From Diploptera punctata (taxonomy: Eukaryota; Arthropoda; Insecta; Blattodea; Blaberidae), in the NCBI GenBank assembly GCA_030220185.1, contig JASPKZ010010276.1:656501-720500 (forward strand): a DNA stretch of 64,000 nucleotides. Reading direction: 5' to 3'. The translations under genes and the position numbers were made by a program. The notes below the pieces were generated by a model. That model made no database searches, was not told the DNA's origin, and saw nothing but the letters and a program-made list of their open reading frames with translations. Positions 32,040 to 42,649 of this stretch are shown piece after piece (the first letter of the stretch is position 1; every line of letters begins with the position of its first letter).

Positions 32040-33204
32040 TCGCAGATTTTAGAAAAGAAATGGGAATATAATGGTACTGTACATCAACTATACATAGACT
32101 TCAAAAAAAGCATATGATTCAATTAAGAGGGAGAAGTTATATAGTATTCTGCTGTAGTTCGGAATTCCTAAAAAGTTAGTTACACTTGTGCGAATGTGTC
32201 TAAATGGCACAAAGAGTAGAGTGCGTGTAGGCAAACAGTTTTCGGACACTTTTGAAATCCAGAATGGGTTGAAGCAAGGAGATGCACTATCTCTTCTACT
32301 ATTTAATTTTGTACTAGAGCATGCCATTAAATCTTTAGAGAATGAGGAAGGCTTACAACTCAATGGTATTAATAAGCTGTTAGTTTATGCTGATGATGTA
32401 GTATTGTTGGCCGATAGCGAGGAGATACTAAAGGACATAACGCACACACTATTTGAGTAACACTAAGAAATTAGGACTGGAAGTAAATATCAATAAAACT
32501 AAATATATGGTCACACGTAGAAATGCATTATATAATGGAAATGGACAGCTAATGACAAATGAGGGAAATTTTGAGGAAGTGGCTGAATTCAAATACCTAG
32601 GAACAATAATGACAAACAGGAATGAGATGCACAAAGAAATTAAACATAGGCTCAATTCTGGAAAAGCGTGCCATTATGCATTGCAGAGACTCTTGATGTC
32701 CCAACTCCTTTCAAAAAACGTTAAGCTGAAAATATATAAAACTATTATTCTACCAGTTATATTATATGGGTGCGAAACATGGCCTCTTACACTAAGGGAG
32801 GAAAGGAGATTACAAGTAGGCCCTATTTGAGAATAGAGTACTTAGGAAAATTTTTGGACCAAAGAGAGATGAACAGACAGGTGAATGGAGAACAATGAAC
32901 TACATGGTCTTTATAGGAAGCCAGATATAATAAGAACAGTTAAGTCTTGTAAACTTCGTTGGACAGGACATATGGCACGAATGAGGAATGAATGAGGGGC
33001 ATGGAAGCTTCTTGTAGGAAAGCCAGAGGGAAAACGCCCAGTTGGTAGACCAAGAATGAGGTGGGAGAATAACATTAACTATGATTTGAGGGAAGTAGAT
33101 TATACAAGGAATGACTGGAAAGCATTAGCTCAGGATAGGGATGTATGGAGAGCTTATGTCCGCACGGCCATGAACCTACGGGTTCGATAGTGCCAGCGAG
33201 TAAG
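32040..33204 (+). mobile_element. RTE-like LINE, 5'-truncated, with 15-bp TSD
   Basis: TACCTCGTGATGATT at 32025-32039 and 33205-33219 flanks the insert perfectly. The insert starts inside RT palm A ('VDFKKAYDSI' region, broken here by an A insertion) and ends GCCAGCGAGTAAG, the family's 3' end. Confidence 0.95.
32188..33195 (+). pseudogene. RTE-like RT C-terminal half
   Basis: It encodes 'RMCLNGTKSRVRVGKQFSD', 'IQNGLKQGDALSLLLFNFV', 'NKLLVYADDVVLLADSEEI' with YADD intact, and then, after a one-base shift at about 32455, 'LGLEVNINKTKYMVTRRNA', 'EFKYLGTIMTNRNEMHKEI' and 'ILPVILYGCETWPLTLREE'. A further break occurs near 32815 (a duplicated 'TAGGCCCT' replaces 'TATT'). It continues to 'LLVGKPEGKRPVGRPRMRW' and 'DWKALAQDRDVWRAYV'. 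Several frameshifts and a stop at about 32995. Confidence 0.9.
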
Positions 33205-33526
33205 TACCTCGTGATGATTACCCGGTGTTGCCCGGGAATCCACTTATCCCGATCATTTTTTTAATAAATGAGCAGGTCAAAATTCGGTATATAATGTGTT
33301 ATTCGTAAAAGAATACCCGCCGTGCGCTGCTACCCTTGCCCGGCAATCTACTTATCCCGATCTTCTTGGCATCAATGAAATACCAAAATGGTTATAAAAG
33401 ATAAACATATGCCGTCGCGGACTGATATATAGGCATACTTTTTAGATAGGCCTATATTCAATTCTGTGTACATTAGTGTATGTACTTTTTATAGATTAGG
33501 CAGCGTTTGCCATTTAAATTAGGTTC

Positions 33527-34135
33527 AGGTTGGGTTAAGGTCAGGTTCAGGTTAGGTTCGTGTTAGGTTCATGTTAGGTTCAGGTTATCTTCAGGATAGG
33601 ATAGGTTAGGTTCAGGCAAGGTTTAGCTAAAGTTAGGTTCAGGTTAGGTTCATGTTAGGTTCAAGTTTGGTTTAGGCTGGGTTCAGGTTAAGTTCAGGTT
33701 AGATTAGATTCAGGATAGGTTCAGGATAAATTCAGGCTAGATTCAAGTTAGGTTCAGGTTAGGTTTAAGTTAAGTTCATGTTATGTTCGGGCTAGGTTCA
33801 ATTTAGGTGCAGGGTAGGTTCAAGTTAGGTTCAGGTCATGTATGTTCAATTTACGTTCAGATTTGTTTCAGGCTAGGTTCAAGTTAGGTTCAGGTTAGGT
33901 TTAAGCTAGGTGCAGGTTAGTTTCAGGTTACGTTCAGGCTTGGTTCATGTTAGGTTCAGGTTATTTCAAGCTAGGTTCAGATTATATTGAGGTTCTATTA
34001 TGTTCGTTTAGCTTTGATAAAGTTCGATTAGGTTATGTTAGGTTACATTATGTTCGGTCAGGTCCGGTCAGTATAGATCATGTTCGGTCAGGTTGGGTCA
34101 GTATAGTTCAACATTGTACTCGTCAGGTCATTCAA
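33527..34135 (+). repeat. TTAGG-like minisatellite
   Basis: Roughly 600 bp of degenerate GGTTAGGTTCA units (11-mer type, with GGTTCAGGTTA phases). Each contains one TTAGG, the common insect telomere pentamer, plus a TTCAGG variant. The array decays to GGTCAG-rich sequence near 34060-34130. It lies within the composite repeat, so it is not evidence of a telomere. Confidence 0.8.
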
Positions 34136-34525
34136 GTATCAAAAAAGCTACTTTTTCACGTTTTTCACTACAAAGGGTGATTTTTAAAGGTGTAGGAGTT
34201 TGAGTATCACAACTCCTCTCATAGCCGATGTTCATCCCGGAAATCTCCTGAACAGTTTGCAATAAGCCCCATCAAAATCGGATGAACGGTATGGCAGCGC
34301 ATAAAATACGAACAGACAAACAAACATTCATTTTTATATGTTAGATATTAGAACGAGGAAACTATGTAAGGGCCTATCCATCTTCTAAAATACTTGGAAA
34401 TGGGAGAATATTAAATACTGAACTGCTTACAGTTCTTTCATTTTAGAACCTGTGTTTACCTAATTTATATTTACTTGTTTTGATCTATCCCACTTCCTTC
34501 TAACACATTATAAACTTCTTAAAAC

Positions 34526-34527
<2 letters not shown>

Positions 34528-34565
<38 letters not shown>
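34528..34565. repeat. (AT)n microsatellite
   Basis: A pure AT run next to a tRNA-like repeat. Confidence 0.95.
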
Positions 34566-34569
<4 letters not shown>

Positions 34570-34580
34570 TGTATTGGATT

Positions 34581-34651
34581 TGCTCGGTTATGTAATGGAT
34601 AGCACGATAGGGTACCAACCCAGAGGTCCACGTTCAAATCCCGTCCAGGCA
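34581..34651 (+). tRNA. tRNA-like sequence, copy 1 (likely pseudo or SINE head)
   Basis: 71 nt with acceptor TGCTCGG/CCAGGCA (mismatched), a D arm GTAATGGATAGCAC like glutamine tRNAs, and a loop GTACCAA (anticodon ACC if read canonically). The B-box-like sequence is GTTCAAATCCC. The T stem pairs poorly. TTTATTTTTC follows. The same 95-bp unit recurs at 35185-35279. Confidence 0.45.
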
Positions 34652-34847
34652 TTTATTTTTCTTACCATATCATATTATTGCTCAATGTCAAAAATTTAAT
34701 TATAACATCGATAAAGCGTCAGTGCTATGAAGTAAAAATATTCTCTTTAATTTGCTCACTCGTTATAGTCAGCTACCAGATGGTAGTGAAGACAGAGTTC
34801 TCATTCCATCTAGTAATAATGGAGAATATATATATATATATATATAT

Positions 34848-35160
34848 GTCCACCGCTGTAGTCTCGAGGTAGCGTGCTGCCTTATCACGCAGCGGGCCCG
34901 GGTTCGATCCCCGGTCGTGGCAGTTTTCTGGGTGAGGTTTTTATCGGGGTTTTTTCCTCACCTGTAAGACAAATGTCAGGAAAACATTAATGTCCAAACG
35001 GTCCCCGAAATCATATGGTCATCATCATCATCCTTCAAGGTTGTGGAAAGCAACGAGAAGCTACCACACCTACAATTTCCTAGTAAATCTGCAAGCATAG
35101 CATGAAAATGCTATGATTGCAGTGAAGGACCTGCCTTCGGGCAGAATTACTATGGATGGA
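34848..35160 (+). mobile_element. SINE family B, full length
   Basis: Preceded directly by (AT)n (34828-34847). Head GTCCACCGCTGTAGTCTCGAGG, B box GGTTCGATCCCC, CCTGTAAGACAAATGTCAGG body, short ATC run, 3' block and ATGGATGGA end. Confidence 0.9.
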
Positions 35161-35198
35161 TAATGTATATATAAGAAAGATAAATGTTTGTATTGGAT

Positions 35199-35269
35199 TG
35201 CCCGGTGGTGTAATGGATAGCACGCTGGGGTACCAACCCAGAGATTCAGGTTCAAATCCCGTCCAGGCA
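35199..35269 (+). tRNA. tRNA-like sequence, copy 2
   Basis: 71 nt: acceptor TGCCCGG/CCAGGCA with one mismatch, D arm GTAATGGATAGCAC, a well-paired anticodon stem CTGGG/CCCAG with loop GTACCAA, and B box GGTTCAAATCC. Better paired than the copy at 34581, but the T stem is still weak. It is followed by TTTATTTTTC, a pol III terminator type. It may be a tRNA pseudogene or a SINE head. The direct-repeat unit includes TGTTTGTATTGGATT upstream. Confidence 0.5.
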
Positions 35270-35290
35270 TTTATTTTTCATGCGTCATAT

Positions 35291-35292
35291 AT

Positions 35293-35312
<20 letters not shown>
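35291..35312. repeat. (AT)n and (CA)n microsatellite
   Basis: An AT run grading into ACACAC. Confidence 0.9.
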
Positions 35313-35324
<12 letters not shown>

Positions 35325-35329
35325 AACAC

Positions 35330-36540
35330 ATGCCGACCTGGCAGACGTTGTCCTGGCCGGATGATAAAAAAATCCACTAATAAGTTCGCAAGAAAACTCC
35401 ACACTGTCATCTGTTGTGGCTCACGAAGCATGCAATATGTCACATTATTGTCGTGCTGAATATGTCGATAATGCAGATGACTACATATCTGACATAAAAA
35501 GATCCTATAACAGCGCCACCTGCCGGGTCCAATTGTGAATCTAAACCATCCAGGGACCCGATCAAACACACACAAAATTTCATCAGAATCAGTCTAGACG
35601 TATAGGCATTTTTTAATTTCAGATTTCAATTAAACCTCCACATTTAATTGTCGGATTTCGCTCATTTTTGGATAAAACCTACCTAGGTTTATTTTAATGG
35701 ATATAGGCCTACTGAGTTTCGCTGTGAAACGTAGAAAAATGTGACCGCTGGAGCGATTTTTATATTTTCACATCAGGTGAATTTCCTAATGCATATTTGT
35801 TCATTTAGTTTTAAAATCTCGGAATATAGGCCTAACATAAATAATATATTTTCTAACCATTTTACGATGCGTAAAGGCAAAGTTTATAAAACTGTATTAA
35901 TTAATTCTGAAACACCGAAAATTTCCTATTGTGAAATTAATAATAATATTGAAAAAATGTGTTATTCAATACGAAACAATCAGTTTCGTGAATAGATTAA
36001 GAAAATTAGAAATTTTACAGCGCAGAATACGGTTTTAACAGTCTGAATAAAATCTGAATATATTTGAAAAGAAGCTCTATACAATGAAATGTGTTGTATA
36101 GTGTTTTGTTTATTCAGGTGTGACCTCAGATATAATTATTTGCTTTGTTTATTTTTTTATCTTTGTTGAAACGAAGCTTGATGTAAATTGTATTACCCTC
36201 TCATATCTTGGATTACAGGAACGAAATAATTTAGTAAAAAAGAAAGAAAAAAAGGTATACTTATAATGAATTAGTCACTATTCTAAAGTATTGCACAATG
36301 AAAAATAGAGACTTGTGGATAAAATAATACAGCTATTTTTCATCACTAATGAACAAATGTTTCTTTCCCATGACATGGTCGAATTCGATTGAAGTCGGGG
36401 CAGTGAATTTTATATCTCCAACTTGTGTTTGAATGTGTGTTTTTTATGTGCTGTCTTGATCTATATAGTCCGCGAATGTTTATATTACCATCTTAAAATT
36501 ACTAACACGTTTTTCAAAAAAGAGATATAAATAAATACAC
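35330..36540. other. No gene; possible repeat end
   Basis: AAAATTTCATCAGAATCAGT near 35573 resembles the end of an interspersed repeat. The rest is unassigned AT-rich sequence. Confidence 0.4.
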
Positions 36541-37021
36541 ATGGAGCGCATGAGGACTCAGAACAACAATAGACTACATACTAATTAATAATAAATTAAG
36601 ACAACTCCTAGATGTACAGGTATATAGAGGCTGCGATATTGATTCCGACCATTATTCGGTTATGGGCAAATTTAAATTATGGTCAAGATGGAAAAAAAAG
36701 TAAAATCAGGAATAAATCAACAAATGAAGAAGTATACAAAGTATACCTTTTGCAAGAGGAAAGCATAAGAAAATTATATCAACAAAGACTACAACAATAC
36801 CTGTTGCACACACCAACTAGCGATATATTAGATGATGAATGGAATAATATTAAAAAGTGCATTGAAAAAGCAGCCCAGGAAGCAATAGGGAAAAAAGAAA
36901 AATTAGAAGCAGAAAAGGAGTAAGAATTTGGAATGAAGAAATAGAACTGGCAATTAAAGAAAAACAAAATTCATATAAACAGTGGCTACAACAAAAAACA
37001 GAAGAATCAAGACAACAATAT

Positions 37022-38314
37022 GTGGAAAAAAGGAATAAAGCAAAACAAATTATTAGGACAGCTCATCAAAATTCTTGGAATAATTTTATAAGTGAAATAG
37101 AAAATGATATTCATGGCAGACAAAATGTTGAATACAAAGTTATAAAACTTTTAAATAAATCAGAAAAGGATACTGCAAAGATAGGTGTTATTAACAAAGA
37201 AAGATGGATAGAACACTATAAAAATGTATGGTGTAAAGAAGGAAAAGTAGAAGACGACAAAAAACAAGAATCGTATCCAGATAATGAAACAGGAGAAATT
37301 CAAACTGATATGATTACATTTGATGAACTTCAAGAATCCTTCCTAAAAAGAAACCAAAAACAGAAAAGCAGCTGGTCCTGATCAGATAAATATGGAGCTT
37401 CTAAAATATGGTGGAACATTTCTAAATTGGAGAATATTGCATTTGTTTAATGAATGTTGGAGAAACTGTAGAATACCAGAAAGTTGGAATATAGCTGAAG
37501 TCATGTTGTTATTTAAGAAAGGAGATAAAAGAGAATGTAAGAACTATAGAGTAATTAGCCTACTTAATTCAATTTATAAAATCTATGCAATGGTTATAAA
37601 TAAAAGACTTAAAATAATCGCAGAAGCAATACTTGAAGAAGAACAAAATGGCTTTAGAACGGGGCGATCAACAACAGATAATTTATTCATATTAACAGCA
37701 AATATTTGAAAAAAGAAGAAAACATAACCTACAGACGCATGTTGCTTTTATTGATTTTGAGAAGGCATTTGATCGTGTTGATAGAGATAAGTTATGGAAA
37801 ATAATGGAAATACATGGCTACCCCGCAAAATTAATTTATGTGATAAAAGGTTTGTATGTAAAGTCTCAATTATAATAAATAGGCCTACATAGGCACATCA
37901 AAGACCGAAGCTATTTTAATAAATATAGGTGTAAGACAAGGGTGTAGTTTATCACCTACCCTTTTTAATCTATATATTAATGACATCATCCAAAATTGGA
38001 AAAGTATTGTTAATATAGGTATAAGAATGGACCGTTTTAAAATATTAAACGTTTTAATGTATACTGACGATGTGGTTATTATTCAAGAAAATGAAAATAA
38101 TTTGCAGTACTCTTTACATCAATTAAATCAGTTATGCCAAGAATATAATTTCAAAATATCGAAAGAAAAAACAAAAATAATGGCATTTTGGGGAAACGAT
38201 CAAATAAGATCAAAAATCGTAATAGACAACAAACCTCTGGAACAAGTAACAAATTTTAATTATTTGGGTTGTAATTTTACTATAAACACAAAACTGAAAG
38301 ATACATACATATGA
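37022..38314 (+). pseudogene. LINE reverse transcriptase
   Basis: RT blocks in order are 'KNRKAAGPDQINMELLKYG' (frame shift near 37365), 'WNIAEVMLLFKKGDKRECK', 'NYRVISLLNSIYKIYAMVI', 'EEQNGFRTGRSTTDNLFIL', then another shift to 'HVAFIDFEKAFDRVDRDKL' with the first catalytic aspartate and 'VRQGCSLSPTLFNLYINDI'. 'NVLMYTDDVVIIQENENNL' follows, in which the usual Y/F-A-D-D has become YTDD. The two aspartates remain. About 430 codons are represented, but at least three frameshifts and a damaged patch at about 37860-37885 make it inactive. Confidence 0.85.
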
Positions 38315-38751
38315 AACTGTCGAAATTTCAAATGATATGCGGAACTATACATAAAACATTAAAGAATAAAACAAGAAGAGATGCTAGATTGAAGTTTTAT
38401 AAAACATTGGCAGTTCCTGCATTACTTTATGGGAGCGAAACTTGGGTAATGACCAAAAAACTGCAACATAGAATAGAAAGTGCAGAAATGAACTTCCTTA
38501 GAAGAACAAAAGGCTGCACAAGATTGGATCGGATAAGGAATGAAGATATAAGAACAGAGTTAACTATATATCCATTGGATGAGAAAATCAGAGAATATAG
38601 AGAGAAATGGTTTTACACATGTGGAAAGAATGAATGTATCAAGATTACCAAGAGCAGCATTCAACTACAAGCCAAGAGGTTCAAGGAATGTAGGAAGGCC
38701 AGTGAAAAGATGAACAGAACAACTGTGAGGCGGAACAGGCAATTTGCCTAG
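38311..38751 (+). pseudogene. LINE ORF2 C-terminal region
   Basis: A 146-codon open frame holds 'KLSKFQMICGTIHKTLKNK', 'LKFYKTLAVPALLYGSETW', 'RRTKGCTRLDRIRNEDIRT' and 'YREKWFYTCGKNE'. It is continuous with the RT but displaced by a frameshift near 38310. The tail continues to the (AAG)n repeat. Confidence 0.85.
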
Positions 38752-38759
38752 CCCGTGAA

Positions 38760-38790
38760 GTCAAGAAGAAGAAGAAGAAGAAGAAGAAGG
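38760..38790 (+). repeat. (AAG)n LINE tail
   Basis: Simple GAAGAAG run at the 3' end of the LINE. Confidence 0.9.
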
Positions 38791-39091
38791 TTTACTTATC
38801 TAGTGAGTGGTTCAGAGTTAATGCTCAGTACCTGCAAACGACACGACCAGGACATTGACTTGTAAATACTATGAGAAACTAAGCCATACAAAGGAGGAAG
38901 AATAAAAATATTGTTTTAGAAGAAAACATAATCAATTAATTCCATGGTTCTTTATTTATTTTACTTGACGTCGTAATGTCTTCTCTTTGACTTTACCAGG
39001 ATTAACTTATACATACAATAAAAATTATGATCAATGATACATAACAGATTTAGACTACACAATATAAAGTTGACAAGGGAAAGAAAGAATA

Positions 39092-39145
<54 letters not shown>

Positions 39146-39505
39146 CTATAATTTATAAAACGTATGACATAAAAATATTCTCCTCAGTTAAATAAATGAT
39201 GGAAGCTACCTATTACTCTTATGGTCAGTGTATATAGCAAGAGTTCTAGGGTTTCGGATATGGAATTTTCTCTAAAATTGAAAGAAACTTAGAGATTTGA
39301 TCCACATAGAGCGAGTAGAATTTTGTTAGAAACAAAATTAGAATGTTGAGGGTTTTTTTTTTTTACTTCTGTACCAGTATGCCTATCGCAATGCATTGCC
39401 GAATTCCCTTATTATAATGTCTCAAAAGCATAGGTACTGAAATTTGTTTCGATGATGGGTGGACATTGGTCTACATAGACCCAGATATATACAGAAAATG
39501 TTTAT
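38791..39505. other. No gene; contains (AAT)n
   Basis: An (AAT)n run at 39093-39144. The rest is unassigned. Confidence 0.6.
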
Positions 39506-39509
39506 TCTT

Positions 39510-39590
39510 ATAGAGACTCGAACCACCGCACATCTCGTAGCTCTGCGACACGGGAGGATATCTTAAACCGAAGCTACGGTAAAATATACT
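39510..39590 (-). mobile_element. SINE family C, head fragment
   Basis: GAGACTCGAACCACCGCACA and TCGTAGCTCTGCG match the inverted head seen at 29960-30020. Confidence 0.6.
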
Positions 39591-39654
39591 GCTTTAATTT
39601 ATTTAAAATGTTTGTCATAACTTGTCTCATTTCAGTAATATACAATCTTTATGA

Positions 39655-39945
39655 AGGCGACTCTTGGCGCAAGTAGTTACTCACCTTCAATTCTGGGACC
39701 CGTGTTCTCGTTTGGTCACTCTTTGCATTGTTCGTGGTGGATGAATCGGAACCGTGACAGGCTTTTTATGGGATTATTCAATTTTCTCCAGGAAAAATCT
39801 TTATTCCATCACTTCTCCGTACTCACGTCATCCATATCGTTTCAATGTATTCCTTCTGCATCTATGATTGGTGCTTCAGGTCTAGTCAGCCGACACAAGA
39901 GCATTACAAGATTCACCCTAGCGATGAATAGCGATTCAGGGGTGA
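39655..39945 (+). mobile_element. SINE family E, divergent copy
   Basis: Shares ATTTTCTCCAGG..AAA, CCATCACTTCTCCGTACTCA and CATCCATATCGTTTC with the family at 5705-5983 (inverted there). Confidence 0.5.
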
Positions 39946-40296
39946 AGATAATATGTTTATCACGTGAATATATAAATTTAACAGACGACAACAGAAATTA
40001 TCCTTCCTAATTTCACAGGTTTAGGACTATCTATGACTTGGTAATATTCTAGGTAAAAATTAGATGTAGATCTACACTTGCTATATTGAGATAAGTTGTT
40101 GAACACTACAATATTGTAATTTTTTCTTACAAAATAATTTGTATTCTAATTGTTTGCCTTATAATAGATAACATGTTAATTTTATTACATTTTGTCAATA
40201 ACTTGCATGGTAGCTGACATCAATATTTTATTTTCTTTCCTGGGGCTATGTTCGAAAACTCTAGTTGAATTTGTTAGGTAATATCTTGTTACACCT

Positions 40297-41325
40297 GCTG
40301 GAGTTCGGAATTCCTGAAAAGTTAGTTAGACTTATACGAATGTGTCTAAATGGCACAAAGAGTAGGGTGCGTGTAGGCAAACAGTTTTCGGACACTTTTG
40401 AAATCCAGAATGGGTTGAAGCAAGGAGTTGCACTATCTCCTCTACTATTTAATTTTGTACTAGAACATGCCATTAAATCTTTAGAGAATGAGTAAGGCTT
40501 ACAGCTCAATGGTATTAATAAGCTGTTATGTTGATGATGTAGTATTGTTGGTCGATAGCGAAGAGATACTAAAGGACAACACGCAGACACTATTGAGTAA
40601 CACTAAGAAATTAGGACTGGAAGTAAATATCAATAAAACTAAATATATGGTCACACATAGAAATTCATTGTATAATGGAAATGGACAGCTGATGACAAAT
40701 GAGGGAAATTTTGAGGAATTGGCTGAATTAAAATACCTAGGAACAATAATCACAAATAGGAATGAGATGCACAAAGGAATTAAACATAGGCTCAATTCTG
40801 GAAATGCTTGCTATTATGCATTGCAGAGACTCTTGATGTACCAACTCCTTTCAAAAAAACGTTAAACTGAAAATATATAAAACTATTATTCTACCAGTTA
40901 TATTATATGGGTGCGAAACATGGACTCTTACTTTAAGGGAGGAAAGGAGACTACAAGTATTTGAGAATAAAGTACTTAGGAAAATGTTTGGACCGAAGAG
41001 AGATGGACAGGTGAATAGAGAAGACTACATAACAATGAACTACATGGTCTTTATAGGAAGCCAGATATAATAAGAACAGTTAAATCTCGTAGACTGCGAT
41101 GGGCAGGACATGTTGCACGTATGGGGAATGAAAGACTTGCAAAGAAACTTCTTGTAGGAAAGCCAGAGGGAAAACGCCCAGTTGGTAGACTAAGAATGAG
41201 GTGGGAGAATAACATTAACTATGATTTGAGGGAAGTAAATTATACAGGGAATAATTGGAAAGCATTAGCTCAGGATAGGGATTATGGAGAGCTTATGTCC
41301 GCGCGGCCATGAACCTACGGGTTCG
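40297..41325 (+). pseudogene. RTE-like RT C-terminal half
   Basis: It encodes 'NGTKSRVRVGKQFSDTFEI', 'GLKQGVALSPLLFNFVLEH', a stop at 40492, then 'YVDDVVLLVDSEEILKDNT' (the A of YADD has become V and a few bases are lost just upstream). 'LGLEVNINKTKYMVTHRNS' and 'LKYLGTIITNRNEMHKGIK' follow. After a shift near 40858 come 'LPVILYGCETWTLTLREER', 'LLVGKPEGKRPVGRLRMRW' and 'NWKALAQDRD'. More decayed than the 47-50 kb copy. Confidence 0.9.
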
Positions 41326-41347
41326 ATAGTGCCAGTGAGTAAGTAAG
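40297..41347 (+). mobile_element. RTE-like LINE, 5'-truncated, with 18-bp TSD
   Basis: TAATATCTTGTTACACCT (40279-40296) and TAATAACTTGTTACATCT (41348-41365) flank it with two mismatches. The element starts at the 'LLEFGIPEKLVRLIRMCLN' region and ends GCCAGTGAGTAAGTAAG. Confidence 0.9.
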
Positions 41348-41765
41348 TAATAACTTGTTACATCTAGTCATCAATTTCTATTCAATTCCTATATATTTGC
41401 GTGAATCATACATACATTTTTCATAACCATTTATAAATAAATTACAAATCATGTTGATCATTTTTATTTAGGAGATGTCAATATGGCTTGGTATTTAATT
41501 CCCACAGTTTTTATGTACAATGCTCCTCGAAAACCATGAGGATTGGGAATACTCAACACCTCACGCCTTCTACTTCCCTTCTGAAGAAAGTCATGCTCCG
41601 GACTTCTACTTCCTTGTAAATCAATCCGTGTTTGAATTCGCGATTCTCGATCTAGAGGCAAGCATAGTAATCACTAGTTCATCGGCAACATCAAGACAAT
41701 ATGAAATGAAATTATATAATTGCAAGAATTGCATATTTATTTACGTTTTAAAATTTTCAGTAGTT

Positions 41766-41965
41766 GCGGTGGGTTTGTGATTGTTATTTCCTCTAGTTCC
41801 GAGGGACACGGTTTCAAACCTGGCCGTGGTATATGGATTTTTTAGGATGGAAAAATCTAAGGAATAAGTCCTCCGGGAGGGACTTTAAGCCTTGGGTCCC
41901 GAGTCTGAAGATTTTCAGGCTCGTAAAAGAATCGCACGCCTGAATAAAAAGGCCTCTGCGCAAAA
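41766..41965 (+). mobile_element. SINE family A
   Basis: B-box-like GGTTTCAAACCTGGCCG, ATGGATTTTTTAGGATGG, CCGGGAGGGACTTTAAGCC and GTCTGAAGATTTTCAGGCTC match 4948-5165. The extreme head is degraded. Confidence 0.75.
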
Positions 41966-42440
41966 TTTTCCAACCGTTTCCCATTCAGTAATAACTTAGT
42001 TACCCGTTAGATATCTCATCAAGGCGCTAGGTAAACCCCCTATCACTCGCTGATTTCTATGGGTAAATGAGGGTAACTTAAGTATCTTGGTCAATAAGTT
42101 CCCATTAGGGAGCGCCATAATCCCGGCACAGGGAAGGAAACGGCTTAAGAGGAGGATTGAAAGTGAGCTTTTACGACGAGTTGATTTTAACTGCCGAAGC
42201 TTAGCTCAGACAGGAATTTCAAAATAATTCATAAAATGTTTTCAATCCTTGCAATATAGCCTATAAGCTCTAATTTTATTTCATACTATGTTGAATTGCA
42301 TTGTTTTAATAAATAAATAGATCAGGAAACGCAGTTAAGCTATTGGAGAATCAATACCAAGTAAATAGAAAGAAAGATACAAAAATATCAGGATTTTTAT
42401 TTATGGAAAATTGCCAATTTATGAAATACGAATAATTAAT
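41966..42440. other. No gene recognised
   Basis: May include more of the SINE A 3' region. No other assignment. Confidence 0.4.
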
Positions 42441-42446
42441 GAGGTA

Positions 42447-42570
42447 TGAATATCTTGAAGAATATTTCCGGGCTGTTGACCGTGGTCTTGAGGCTTGAAG
42501 TTCCCCGACGTTTCGCCAGAGACCACGGCCAACAGCCCAGAAATAGTCTTCAAGATATTCATATTAACTC
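42447..42570. mobile_element. Foldback hairpin element with ACGTTTCG loop
   Basis: GAATATCTTGAAGA, TTTCCGGGCTGTTG and CCGTGGTCT are mirrored by AGACCACGGCC, CAACAGCCCAGAAAT and TCTTCAAGATATTC. The loop contains CCGACGTTTCGCC. A CCGGCCGTGATAG motif follows at about 42572, like the Penelope 3' end (CGGCCGTGAAAGCC). It probably derives from a Penelope-type terminal region. Confidence 0.65.
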
Positions 42571-42612
42571 CGGCCGTGATAGACTAAGTCAATTAATTAG
42601 GCGTTTGCATTA

Positions 42613-42613
<1 letters not shown>

Positions 42614-42645
<32 letters not shown>
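42614..42645. repeat. (AT)n microsatellite
   Basis: AT run leading directly into the TG-rich tract. Confidence 0.95.

Positions 42646-42649
<4 letters not shown>

Larger units (their letters stand above)
31071..34345 (+). repeat. Composite repeat, long copy with tandem core and minisatellite
   Basis: It opens AGCTAACACCCGGCGTGTGC. Tandem units follow whose ACTTATCCCGATC landmark recurs at 31191, 31338, 31489, 31631, 31772 and 31916 (spacing 141-151 bp). A LINE inserted at 32040-33204 interrupts it. The units resume to about 33410, then a TTAGG-like minisatellite (33527-34135), and a 3' block shared with the 8480-9352 copy. No ORF of its own. The class is unknown. Units resemble each other at roughly the level seen between the two loci, suggesting array growth inside the element. 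Confidence 0.75.
36541..38790 (+). mobile_element. LINE with (AAG)n tail, 5'-truncated
   Basis: It starts in the endonuclease ('GLRTTIDYILINNKLRQLL'; 'CDIDSDHYSVMGKFK' with the SDH motif) and carries the whole RT and C-terminal region with frameshifts. It ends at 38758 followed by GAAGAAGAAG. Fragments of related elements occur at 11606-12175 and 54030-54770. Clade not certain. Confidence 0.85.

Noticed and set aside
33527..34135. True telomere or subtelomere
   Set aside because: The repeat is a degenerate 11-mer within a dispersed element, not a uniform TTAGG array.
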